Shown: positions 6,412 to 13,649 of the stretch, one piece after another | How positions within the stretch are numbered: position 1 is the first letter of the stretch | How the letters are laid out: each line of letters starts with the position of its first letter | DNA from: an uncultured Collinsella sp. | Lineage (GTDB): Bacteria > Actinomycetota > Coriobacteriia > Coriobacteriales > Coriobacteriaceae | Assembly (NCBI GenBank): GCA_900550965.1 | Contig: URUC01000039.1 | Span: 1-17,006, forward strand | Length of the DNA stretch: 17,006 nucleotides | Reading direction: 5' to 3' | The notes under the pieces: model-generated | Seen by the model: only the letters and a program-made list of their open reading frames with translations | The model's database searches: none | Told to the model about the DNA's origin: nothing | Translations under genes and position numbers: made by a program

Positions 6412-6450
6412 AGACGACACGTTAATTTCTGCTAAACCTTGCTCGCTCAG

Positions 6451-7077
6451 CTAATTACCTTGTTGAGGGTCCACTATTTGCTGGAGGGAAAACTTGCATT
6501 GCATTGGCTCGCCCTCTACTTGTGGCTCCGCCTCATCAAAATCGAAAATCATGATGGCGCAGTTGGGGAGTTTTGTTGGGAGCTCGAAGTCCACTGGGGC
6601 TGCAGCTTTGATGAATTGGCGGCTGGCGCTGCCGTGGCTTACTGCTAGGAGGGTTTCGATGCCCTCGGCGCCCATGAGATTGGTGAGGGTGCCTACCATG
6701 CGCTCCTGCAGGGCATGACTTCCTTCTCCTCCAAAGGGGACCAAGTCCTCGCCTGGATCCCAGACGTCGGTGGGCAGGGCGTCGTGGGGGCCTTCTTCGA
6801 AGGTGCCGTAGCTGCGTTCGATGATGCCTTCGCAGGGCTCGACTGCTGCATCCGGGCCGAGGAGTTCGGTTGCGACGAGACTTGCCGTGTCCATGGCTCG
6901 GCCTAAGGGCGAAGAGACCACTTTGTCTGGAACGACGCCGTGGTCCTTGAGCCATGCGGCTGCCTTTCCCGCTTGTTTGCGGCCCAGGTCGGTCAACGGA
7001 GAATCGCAGCGGCCCTGGACCAGCTTTTTAACGTTGAATTCTGTCTGACCGTGGCGGAGTAGATATAGACGCTTCAT
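6451..7077 (-). CDS. Histidine phosphatase / phosphoglycerate mutase-like protein
   Basis: This 208-residue protein belongs to the histidine phosphatase superfamily (branch 1). The phospho-accepting histidine is His9 in LLRHGQT. Arg8, Arg60 (SSPLGRA), Glu87 (IERSYGTFEE) and His148 (VSHGS) complete the expected pocket. Family members include cofactor-dependent phosphoglycerate mutases, alpha-ribazole phosphatases and broad-range phosphatases. Length alone does not tell these apart, and the short size favours a phosphatase over glycolytic GpmA. An AGGGGAG binding site precedes the ATG. It sits 39 nt after the cation transporter gene, probably in one transcript. Confidence 0.9.
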   Translation of the reverse strand: MKRLYLLRHGQTEFNVKKLVQGRCDSPLTDLGRKQAGKAAAWLKDHGVVPDKVVSSPLGRAMDTASLVATELLGPDAAVEPCEGIIERSYGTFEEGPHDALPTDVWDPGEDLVPFGGEGSHALQERMVGTLTNLMGAEGIETLLAVSHGSASRQFIKAAAPVDFELPTKLPNCAIMIFDFDEAEPQVEGEPMQCKFSLQQIVDPQQGN

Positions 7078-7116
7078 GCTCTCCCCTTCTGTATAACTTG
7101 CTCTACCGGCGCAGCC

Positions 7117-8277
7117 CTACTCGTGGGTATGGCCTACGTAGTCTTCGTCGATCGTGATCTTGGCAATCGACTTGGGATATTCGGATTCGACACGTTTCGC
7201 CAACGCGCGCTTTAGGTCCTCGGCGTTCATCGCCAAATCCGAGGGTCGCACGCAGTCAAAGATCACGTTGGTGTGCGTGGGGCCCGGAACACAGCGTAGG
7301 TCGTGGATCGAGAGGCGGCTATCAATCTCTTGAGCCATAGCGTTGACGCGCAGACGCATGCTCGCCACCTTTGGATCGTCGGTCACGATGGGGTCGTAAT
7401 GGAGCGTGACAATCATGCCGTCTTCGTTCCTAAATGCCTGTTCAATGTTGTCGAGCGTGTCGTGACTTTCCAGCGGGCTGGCCTCAGCCGCCATCTCGGC
7501 GTGGGCACTTGCGAACTTTCTGCCTGGGCCGTAGTCGTGAACCATCAAATCGTGAACGCCCAAAACGCCGGGGTAGCTCATGATTTTGTCTCGAATGTGC
7601 TTGACCAGCTTAGGATCGGGCGCCTGGCCCAAAAGCGGGCTCACCGTATCCTGGATGAGTTCAAAGCCGCTCCAGCCAATATAGGCGCCAACGGCAAGGC
7701 CGACCCATGCATCTAGATTGATATGCGTCACCTGCGAAACAATCGCGCACGCCAACACGGCGCCCGTGGCTAGAACATCGTTCTTGGAATCCTGCGCGGT
7801 CGCATGCAGCGTCTCGGACTCAATGCGATCGCCGAGTTTTTGGTTGAGGGCCGCCATCCAAAGCTTTACGACCATCGAAAGCGCAAGGACTGCCACCAGG
7901 GCAAGCGAGAACTCGACAGGTTCGGGGTGGATGACGCGCTCAACCGAGGACTTGATAAGCTCAAGGCCGATCAGCAGCACGAGCGCCGCCACGACCAGAC
8001 CCGAGAGATACTCGTAGCGGCCATGGCCGTAAGGATGCTCGGGGTCTGCCGGCTTGCCCGCCAGCTTAAAGCCAAGCACGCTCACGATGTTCGAGCTGGC
8101 ATCAGACAGGTTGTTCATAGCGTCCGCCACGATTGAAACCGATCCCGACAGCACGCCAATTGCACCCTTCGCAGCGCATAGTGCCACATTGGCGAGAATA
8201 CACACCATACCCGTCAACGTTCCCACGCGTGCACGGTCGCCCTGCGCACGACGAACAATCCACTCGACCATCTGCAT
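7117..8277 (-). CDS. Cation diffusion facilitator family transporter
   Basis: This 386-residue inner-membrane protein exports divalent metal ions by proton antiport. The transmembrane part (about residues 20-215) has the CDF metal site as N55xxxD59 (VADAMNNLSD) in helix 2 and D163xxxD167 (QDSKND) in helix 5, with the HPYGHGRYEY loop at 81-90. The lack of the His found in zinc-type sites suggests Mn or Fe rather than Zn, which is inference. The C-terminal cytosolic domain is unusually long (about 170 residues) and ends in HTHE. ATG codons at 8277 and 8271 are both possible. An AT-rich stretch at 8297-8306 may be its -10 region. Confidence 0.93.
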   Translation of the reverse strand: MQMVEWIVRRAQGDRARVGTLTGMVCILANVALCAAKGAIGVLSGSVSIVADAMNNLSDASSNIVSVLGFKLAGKPADPEHPYGHGRYEYLSGLVVAALVLLIGLELIKSSVERVIHPEPVEFSLALVAVLALSMVVKLWMAALNQKLGDRIESETLHATAQDSKNDVLATGAVLACAIVSQVTHINLDAWVGLAVGAYIGWSGFELIQDTVSPLLGQAPDPKLVKHIRDKIMSYPGVLGVHDLMVHDYGPGRKFASAHAEMAAEASPLESHDTLDNIEQAFRNEDGMIVTLHYDPIVTDDPKVASMRLRVNAMAQEIDSRLSIHDLRCVPGPTHTNVIFDCVRPSDLAMNAEDLKRALAKRVESEYPKSIAKITIDEDYVGHTHE

Positions 8278-8350
8278 CCGCCCCCACGGTACTACCTATA
8301 TATCTATTGCTCAAACGGATTGTAGTGTAGCCACTTTGTCCTCCAGATAC

Positions 8351-8383
8351 AAAAAGGCCGCAGCCCACACGGGCCGCAGCCTT
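8351..8383 (-). terminator. Rho-independent terminator after the EIIC gene
   Basis: A 13-bp stem (arms 8371-8383 and 8354-8366, tetraloop, two G-U pairs) is followed on the minus strand by a T run (plus-strand A run 8351-8355). It lies about 40 nt past the EIIC stop and closes the fatty-acid/EIIC block, separating it from the cation transporter gene. The plus-strand side has no T run. Confidence 0.88.
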
Positions 8384-8386
8384 GGA

Positions 8387-8416
8387 ATATGACAAAGGAA
8401 TCGTCCTTTTGTCGCA
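8387..8416. repeat. Imperfect palindrome downstream of the EIIC gene
   Basis: GACAAAGGA, four bases, then TCCTTTTGTC form a near-perfect dyad (one bulge) between the EIIC stop and its terminator. Aligned over 30 nt it matches the palindrome at 9652-9681 at 20 of 30 positions in the same orientation, sharing GACAAA.GGAC on the minus strand. The two copies bracket the EIIC gene. Confidence 0.5.
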
Positions 8417-8421
8417 CAGAT

Positions 8422-9636
8422 TTATGCGCTTGCTTCAGCAGCGCTCGCCACTGTTTCGAGCGAATCAGCTTCGTCTTCTGCCGCCTGCACCTTTGTCGGC
8501 ACCACGCCAAAGCAGTAGCTCAGCGCCGCAGACACCGCAAATGCTGCGCCGCCGGCAGCGCAGCACCACAGCAGATTCGAGATGCCGCCCGTGGCAAAGC
8601 CAATGACCATAAGAACATTCGTCATACCGATGGTATAAGCCGTAACGTGGCCTACGGCCGCAACAAGTCCTCCGACGGCGCCGCCAACGGCCATGCACGT
8701 CAGACACCTGCCATATTTAAAGCCGCATCCGTACAGCGCTGGCTCGCTTACGCCGCCAAGAATACCCGAGATTGAATAGCCCAGCATGAGCGCCTTCTCG
8801 TCCTTATCCGCAACGCGGAGCGACGCGCCAAAAGGCATGCCCCAAACGGCGAACGTTGCCATCGTCGCGGCGATCAGGATGCACGAATCCGTTCCCACAC
8901 TCATAAACTGCGCATAGGCGAGCGATAGGACAACGTTGCTGACGCCCGCGATCTTTAGGAACTCCCAGCCCGCGGCAAGCCCCATGAGCGTGAGCAGCGA
9001 CACGATGCCGCCGGAATTGCCAAGCATAAACATAAGCTGGCCCAACAGCATGCCCAAATAGCTGCCCGCCGGCGCCGTGATACACAGCGAAACCGGAACC
9101 ATGACGAGCATGGTCGCAAACGGAACGAACGAAAACGCCACGGCCTTAGGGATAACGCGCTGGAAGAAACACTCCGCTCGCCATAGCACCGGTACCGAGA
9201 TGAGAACCGGAATAACAGTCGTTGTGTAATCGTTGACCGGCGCGGGAAGCAGACCATACACGAAAGTCATCGCTGCCCCCGTCGTCGATGCGGCATCGAC
9301 GAGCTTAAGCAGATCGGGCGCAATCAATACGCCGCCCAGCATCATGCCCAGCTGCTCCGAGCAACCAAGCTGGCGGGCGGCCGCCCAACCAAGATAAATG
9401 GGCAAAAAGTAGTAGCCGGCGTTATAGAGCCAACTGTAGAACAGGCGATAGATTTCGGAATCGGCAGACCACAGGCCCAGCATGCCTTCGCCCATAATGA
9501 CGGCGGCGGTGCGGAACAACGCCGCGCAAACAATAAACGGCAGCGCCGACATCATGCTTTTGGACAGATAGTCCACCACGGCCATGGCGTTTGATGAAAC
9601 CGTCGTTGTAAACGAGGTGTTAGAAACTTGTGACAT
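8422..9636 (-). CDS. Stand-alone PTS EIIC, glucose/beta-glucoside superfamily
   Basis: This 404-residue polytopic membrane protein is the sugar-translocating EIIC part of a phosphotransferase system. Typical segments are the SKSMMSALPFIVCAALF start, DYTTTVIPVLISVPVL near 136-151, and the signature GGVSEPALYGCGFKYGR near residues 294-310 with the conserved Glu298. No EIIB or EIIA domain is attached and none is encoded nearby, so it must borrow them or have another role. The open frame runs on upstream into accDA. I chose the ATG at 9636 because AAAGG lies ahead of it and the earlier frame reads as antisense-like shadow. The substrate cannot be told from sequence. Confidence 0.85.
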   Translation of the reverse strand: MSQVSNTSFTTTVSSNAMAVVDYLSKSMMSALPFIVCAALFRTAAVIMGEGMLGLWSADSEIYRLFYSWLYNAGYYFLPIYLGWAAARQLGCSEQLGMMLGGVLIAPDLLKLVDAASTTGAAMTFVYGLLPAPVNDYTTTVIPVLISVPVLWRAECFFQRVIPKAVAFSFVPFATMLVMVPVSLCITAPAGSYLGMLLGQLMFMLGNSGGIVSLLTLMGLAAGWEFLKIAGVSNVVLSLAYAQFMSVGTDSCILIAATMATFAVWGMPFGASLRVADKDEKALMLGYSISGILGGVSEPALYGCGFKYGRCLTCMAVGGAVGGLVAAVGHVTAYTIGMTNVLMVIGFATGGISNLLWCCAAGGAAFAVSAALSYCFGVVPTKVQAAEDEADSLETVASAAEASA

Positions 9637-9651
9637 GGAACGCCTTTCCCA

Positions 9652-9682
9652 ATGTGACATGCGGGCTGTCCCTTTGTCACAT
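9652..9682. repeat. Palindrome over the accDA stop, upstream of EIIC
   Basis: Arms ATGTGACA (9652-9659) and TGTCACAT (9675-9682) are perfect complements. Inside them GGG (9663-9665) and CCC (9670-9672) can also pair, giving an 11-bp stem with a small internal loop. It covers the accDA stop codon and lies 16 nt before the EIIC start. It has no T run, so it is not an obvious terminator. A diverged relative sits at 8387-8416. Confidence 0.6.
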
Positions 9683-11401
9683 CGTGCGGTACTGACCGAT
9701 TGCGCGGTACTTTTCGTAGCGGAGGTTTGTGAGGGTCGCGTCGTCGAGCTGCCCAAGCGTATCGAAGGCATCAAATGCCGAGGACATGACGGCACCGGCG
9801 ATCTCCTCATGCGACAGGCCCCTATCGTCAACAATGCCGTCGATGATGCCGAGCGCCAACAGATCGGGGGCCGTGAGCTTAAGCGCCTCGGCGGCCTCAT
9901 TCGCGCGCTCGGTATCCTTCCACAGGATCGACGCACAGGCCTCGGGGCTCACGACCGAATAGGCCGAGCTCGAGAGCATCAGGATGCGGTCGGCCACGGA
10001 CAGCGCCAGCGCGCCACCAGAGCCACCCTCGCCTGTCACCACCGAGACAATCGGCGTCTTAAGGCCGCTCATCTCCATGAGATTCTGGGCAATCGCCTCG
10101 CCCTGGCCGCGCTCCTCGGCACCGATGCCGCAAAACGCGCCCGAAGTATCGACCAGGCACAGAACCGGTCGACCAAACTTTTCGGCCTGGCGCATAAGGC
10201 GACGCGCTTTGCGGTAGCCCTCGGGATGCGCCATGCCAAAGTTGCGGCGCATGCGCTCTTTGGTCGTGGTGCCGCGCTCGATAGCGATAACCGTCACGGG
10301 ACGTCCGTCTTTCCAGCCAATGCCACCCACCACGGCGGCGTCGTCACCAAAGTAACGGTCGCCGTGCAGCTCCACAAATCCATCCAGGCCCAGCGAGATC
10401 ATCTCGCCTGCCGTGGCGCGATCTGCCGAGCGGGTCTGCTTGACAATCTCGAGCGCGGTTTTTGGTGCCGCCGAGCGCTTAAACAAGTGTCCCAGCTTTT
10501 TGCCGCGGCGACCTGTATGCACGATCTCGTGCGGAGCCCCCAGACCAGGCGCGCGCCCTTCGTGCAGCGCCAGCAGCTCGCCTACCGTGAGCGCAATCTC
10601 GCCACGCGGAACAACGGCATCGCAAAAGCCGTGCTCCAGCAAAAACTCGGAACGCTGAAATCCCTTGGGCAGACGCTTGTGCATGTTCTGCTCGATCACG
10701 CGCGGGCCGGCAAATGCCGTCAGGGCATCGGGCTCGGCCAGGATAATGTCGCCCTCCATGGCAAAGCTCGCGGTTACACCTCCGGTCGTGGGATCGGTGA
10801 GCACCGTGATATACAGGCCGCCCGCCTCGCTGTGGCGCCTAACCGCCGCAGAAATCTTGGCCATCTGCATAAGCGAGGTCACGCCCTCCTGCATGCGGGC
10901 GCCGCCCGATACGGTAAAGCCAACGACCGGCAGCCCCAACTCGGCCGCGCGCTCAAAGACACGACAGATCTTCTCGCCCACCACGGAGCCCATTGAGCCC
11001 ATCATAAAGTTGGCATCCATAAAGAAGAGCGCGGTATCGCAGCCGCAGATTTTGCCCCTGCCGCACACAACGGCATCGCGCTCGCCCGAACGCTCGCTCA
11101 CGCTCTTAAGCTTGTCGGCATAACCGGGAAACGAGAGGAAGTCCTTCGACGCCAGATCGGCATCCCATTCCTCAAAGGTACCCGCGTCGACCGTCATGCG
11201 CATGCGCGCGCGACCGCTCACGCGAAAGTGTTTGCCGCAACGAGGGCAGACCTCGAGGTTGTCGTGCAGGCGCGCCTCATCGATCACACGGCGGCACTCC
11301 GGGCATTTGACAAACACGTGGCGCGCGGGGAACTCGGCGCACGACTCGGTTATCGGCCCCTCAAGGACATTGACCGTCTTCGCTTTTCTATTCATCAGCA
11401 T
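9677..11401 (-). CDS. accDA: Fused acetyl-CoA carboxylase carboxyltransferase, beta plus alpha
   Basis: The 574-residue protein joins both carboxyltransferase halves, which transfer CO2 from biotin on AccB to acetyl-CoA to give malonyl-CoA. Residues 1 to about 284 are AccD, with a four-cysteine zinc ribbon (C33, C36, C52, C55) and the crotonase-fold segment DPTTGGVTASFAM. After a short linker, residues about 313-574 are AccA, with VELHGDRYFGDD, MAHPEGYRKARRLM and GEGGSGGALAL. Such fusions are known in several bacterial groups. The gene overlaps the end of accC by 14 nt; an internal ATG at 11395 is the alternative start. The EIIC gene follows after 40 nt. Confidence 0.95.
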   Translation of the reverse strand: MLMNRKAKTVNVLEGPITESCAEFPARHVFVKCPECRRVIDEARLHDNLEVCPRCGKHFRVSGRARMRMTVDAGTFEEWDADLASKDFLSFPGYADKLKSVSERSGERDAVVCGRGKICGCDTALFFMDANFMMGSMGSVVGEKICRVFERAAELGLPVVGFTVSGGARMQEGVTSLMQMAKISAAVRRHSEAGGLYITVLTDPTTGGVTASFAMEGDIILAEPDALTAFAGPRVIEQNMHKRLPKGFQRSEFLLEHGFCDAVVPRGEIALTVGELLALHEGRAPGLGAPHEIVHTGRRGKKLGHLFKRSAAPKTALEIVKQTRSADRATAGEMISLGLDGFVELHGDRYFGDDAAVVGGIGWKDGRPVTVIAIERGTTTKERMRRNFGMAHPEGYRKARRLMRQAEKFGRPVLCLVDTSGAFCGIGAEERGQGEAIAQNLMEMSGLKTPIVSVVTGEGGSGGALALSVADRILMLSSSAYSVVSPEACASILWKDTERANEAAEALKLTAPDLLALGIIDGIVDDRGLSHEEIAGAVMSSAFDAFDTLGQLDDATLTNLRYEKYRAIGQYRTM

Positions 11402-12730
11402 AGAGATGCCCCATCAGATCGGTGTGATACATGCCCGACAAAAACTCGTCGTTTGCCAGCACGTCGAGCTGAAGCTCGCTATTTTCGCTCACGCCCTCAA
11501 TCACGAGCTCGCCCAGGGCCGAGCGCATCTTGCGAATGGCACTGTCACGCGTGGCGCGCATACGATGAGCTTGCCGAGCATGGAGTCGTAGTACGGCGGA
11601 ACTTTCGCTCCGGTAAACATGGCGGAATCCCAGCGCACGCGCGGACCACCCGGCACACGCAACGCGGTGACCGTTCCACATGACGGTAGAAAGTCCGGCG
11701 TTTCGGCATTGATGCGGCACTCCATGGCGTGGTTGCGGACCGGTACGTCCTCCTGCTCAAAGGGCAGAGGCTGGCCGGCAGCCACGCGCAGCTGCCACTT
11801 AACCAGGTCGGTATCGGTCACAAACTCCGTAACCGGATGCTCCACCTGCAAGCGCGTGTTCATTTCCATAAAGTAGAAATTGCCGTCATCTGAGTACAAA
11901 AACTCGATGGTGCCAGCGCCCTCATAGCCAACGGCACGAGCCAGGTCGCGCGCGGCCTTGTGCATGCGCGCGCGAATATCATCGCGTCCGTCGAGGCACG
12001 GCGCGGGGCTCTCCTCGATCAGCTTTTGGTTGCGGCGCTGCACCGAGCACTCGCGCTCGCCGAGCGAAAACACATGGCCCTGCTTATCGGCCATAATCTG
12101 TACCTCAACGTGATGCGCCGGCGCAACGAGCTTCTCCATGTAGCACTCGCCGTCGCCAAAAACGGCCTCACCCTCGGCACGCGCCTCGATGAACGCCTTT
12201 GCCGCATCTTCCACGCGCTCGACCTTGCGAATACCGCGACCGCCGCCGCCCGCGCGCGCCTTAATAAGCACGGGGCAGCCGATGCGCTCGGCCTCGGCCG
12301 TTGCTTCCTCGGGGCTTTTGAGCAAATCGCAGCCCGGCACGATGGGCACGCCCGCAGCAGCGGCCGTTCGGCGTGCGGCGTCCTTGTCGCCCATGCTGTC
12401 GATCACCTCGGCCGAAGGACCGACAAACGCCAGACCGAACTTGTCGCAGTCGCGCACGAAGCTCGCCTTCTCGGAAAAGAAGCCATAGCCGGGATGAATT
12501 GCCTTAGCTCCCGACTTTACGGCACAGGTGAGCACGGCATCGTCGTTGAGGTAGCTCTCGGCAAGACGCGGGCCGCCAATGCAATACGCCTCGTCGGCAA
12601 GCTGCACGTGTAGCGCGTCCGCATCGGCCGTGGAATAAACGGCGACGGTCTTGATGCCCATATCGCGGCACGCGCGGATAACACGGACCGCGACTTCGCC
12701 GCGGTTGGCGATGAGCACTTTGTCGAACAT
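11388..12730 (-). pseudogene. accC: Biotin carboxylase with one-base frameshift
   Basis: AccC carboxylates the biotin of AccB using ATP and bicarbonate. The first frame (12730 down to about 11558) is a good AccC: MFDKVLIANRGEVAVRVI, HPGYGFFSEKA, the glycine loop KARAGGGGRGIRKV and MEMNTRLQVEHPVTEF. After MLGKLIV the reading passes into nonsense and stops at 11501 (409 residues), while the next frame resumes the family ending (ATRDSAIRKMRSALGELVIEG to FLSGMYHTDLMGHL). The span is 1343 nt; one extra base would give exactly 447 residues. The break lies at 11553-11558 in a GCGCGCC run. It may be a sequencing error or a real mutation. GGAAGG precedes the ATG. Confidence 0.9.
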
Positions 12731-12740
12731 GGAGCCTTCC

Positions 12741-13163
12741 TTAACTTTCGTGCATGAGTGCAAAAGACATATCGGCGCGGCAGCAAACCTCACCGTTGAC
12801 GCTCGCAGTACCCGTCGCAAAGCGGAACGGCCCGCGCGCACGCGTGATGGAGCACACTAGATCCACCGTGTCGCCCGGGCGCACCGGACGCTTAAAGCGC
12901 ACCTTGTCCAGACTCGTGTAGAACGGCGTCGCGCCGCGCGCCTCCTCATCACCCATCAGCAGCACGCAGCAGTTCTGGACGAGCATCTCGCACTGAATCA
13001 CGCCGGGAACGACCGGGTTTCCCGGAAAATGTCCCTGCAAAAAGTACTCGTCGCCTGTAATCGTGATCTTGCCGTGGGCCTCGTCGCCCACCAGCTCGGC
13101 TTCGTCGAGCAAAAGCATCGGCTCGCGATGCGGTAACAGCTTCTTGAGCTCTTCTTTGTTCAT
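12741..13163 (-). CDS. fabZ: 3-hydroxyacyl-ACP dehydratase FabZ
   Basis: This hot-dog fold enzyme dehydrates 3-hydroxyacyl-ACP to trans-2-enoyl-ACP. With an ATG start at 13161-13163 it has 140 residues. LLPHREPMLLLD leads into GHFPGNPVVPGV, where His45 is the catalytic His, and Glu59 (QCEML) is spaced 14 residues later exactly as His54/Glu68 in E. coli. A GTG at 13172, directly after the accB stop, would add three residues. I prefer the ATG because AGGTGA lies 5 nt upstream. It is set between accB and accC, so dehydration and carboxylation genes are intermixed. Confidence 0.95.
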   Translation of the reverse strand: MNKEELKKLLPHREPMLLLDEAELVGDEAHGKITITGDEYFLQGHFPGNPVVPGVIQCEMLVQNCCVLLMGDEEARGATPFYTSLDKVRFKRPVRPGDTVDLVCSITRARGPFRFATGTASVNGEVCCRADMSFALMHES

Positions 13164-13172
13164 GGATATCAC

Positions 13173-13646
13173 CTATCCGATCCTCATGAGGCAGCTGCCA
13201 AACTCCACGAGGTCGCCGTCGGCCACGCAGATCTCGAGCACCTCACCGTCTGCCTCGGCCGTCACCTCGTTGAGAACCTTCATGGCCTCGATGATGCAGA
13301 GGGTCTCGCCGGCCTTGACCTTGGAGCCCACGCGCACAAACGGCTCGTCGCCCGGCGCAGGGGCAGCATAGAAGACGCCCACCATGGGAGCAGTCACCTC
13401 GGTGCCCTTGGGCTCCGGCGCGGCGGCAGGTGTCTGCGTGGCGGGTTCCGGTGCGGCAGGCGCGACTGTGGGAGCTGCAACTTGAGCGGCCACGGCACCC
13501 GGCATAGGCACGGGCACGGCAACCGGCTGCGCGGCACTCGCGCGCTCGAGTTCGACCGCGGTGCCATCGGGCTCCTCAACACGTACGCGCGTAAGGCCGC
13601 GGTCCTCCATCACATCGGCTATCTCGGCAAGTCTTTTGGAATCCAT
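13173..13646 (-). CDS. accB: Biotin carboxyl carrier protein of acetyl-CoA carboxylase
   Basis: At 157 residues this is a normal BCCP. The first 40 residues form the family N-terminal domain, residues about 40-80 are a flexible Ala/Pro-rich linker, and about 81-157 are the biotinyl domain. The biotin-bearing Lys123 lies in IIEAMKVLNEV; the usual motif is EAMKMMNE or EAMKLMNE, so Val-Leu after Lys is a mild variation. A GAGGAG binding site precedes the ATG. It starts 3 nt after the fabF stop. Confidence 0.97.
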   Translation of the reverse strand: MDSKRLAEIADVMEDRGLTRVRVEEPDGTAVELERASAAQPVAVPVPMPGAVAAQVAAPTVAPAAPEPATQTPAAAPEPKGTEVTAPMVGVFYAAPAPGDEPFVRVGSKVKAGETLCIIEAMKVLNEVTAEADGEVLEICVADGDLVEFGSCLMRIG

Positions 13647-13649
13647 GCT

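Larger units (their letters stand above)
6003..6450. other. Non-coding region between the phosphatase gene and rplC
   Basis: No reading frame on either strand resembles S10 or any other family I know. The rplC side (6003-6212) holds two perfect 6-bp dyads, at 6010-6034 (TCCCAA with TTGGGA) and 6039-6060 (GCGTAC with GTACGC). These look like leader hairpins ahead of rplC. Then comes one copy of the shared 26-bp element. The other side (6256-6420) holds a long inverted repeat. The promoter of the ribosomal operon should lie here; TATACT at 6184-6189 on the minus strand is the best -10 candidate, with only a weak -35. Confidence 0.6.

Noticed and set aside
9584..10996. A 470-codon open frame on the plus strand opposite accDA
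   Set aside because: Antisense shadow of a clear carboxyltransferase gene, with no recognisable motif.
11553..11558. Programmed -1 frameshift in accC
   Set aside because: There is no slippery heptamer at the site and no evident downstream structure reason, and accC is not known to use recoding; a lost base is simpler.
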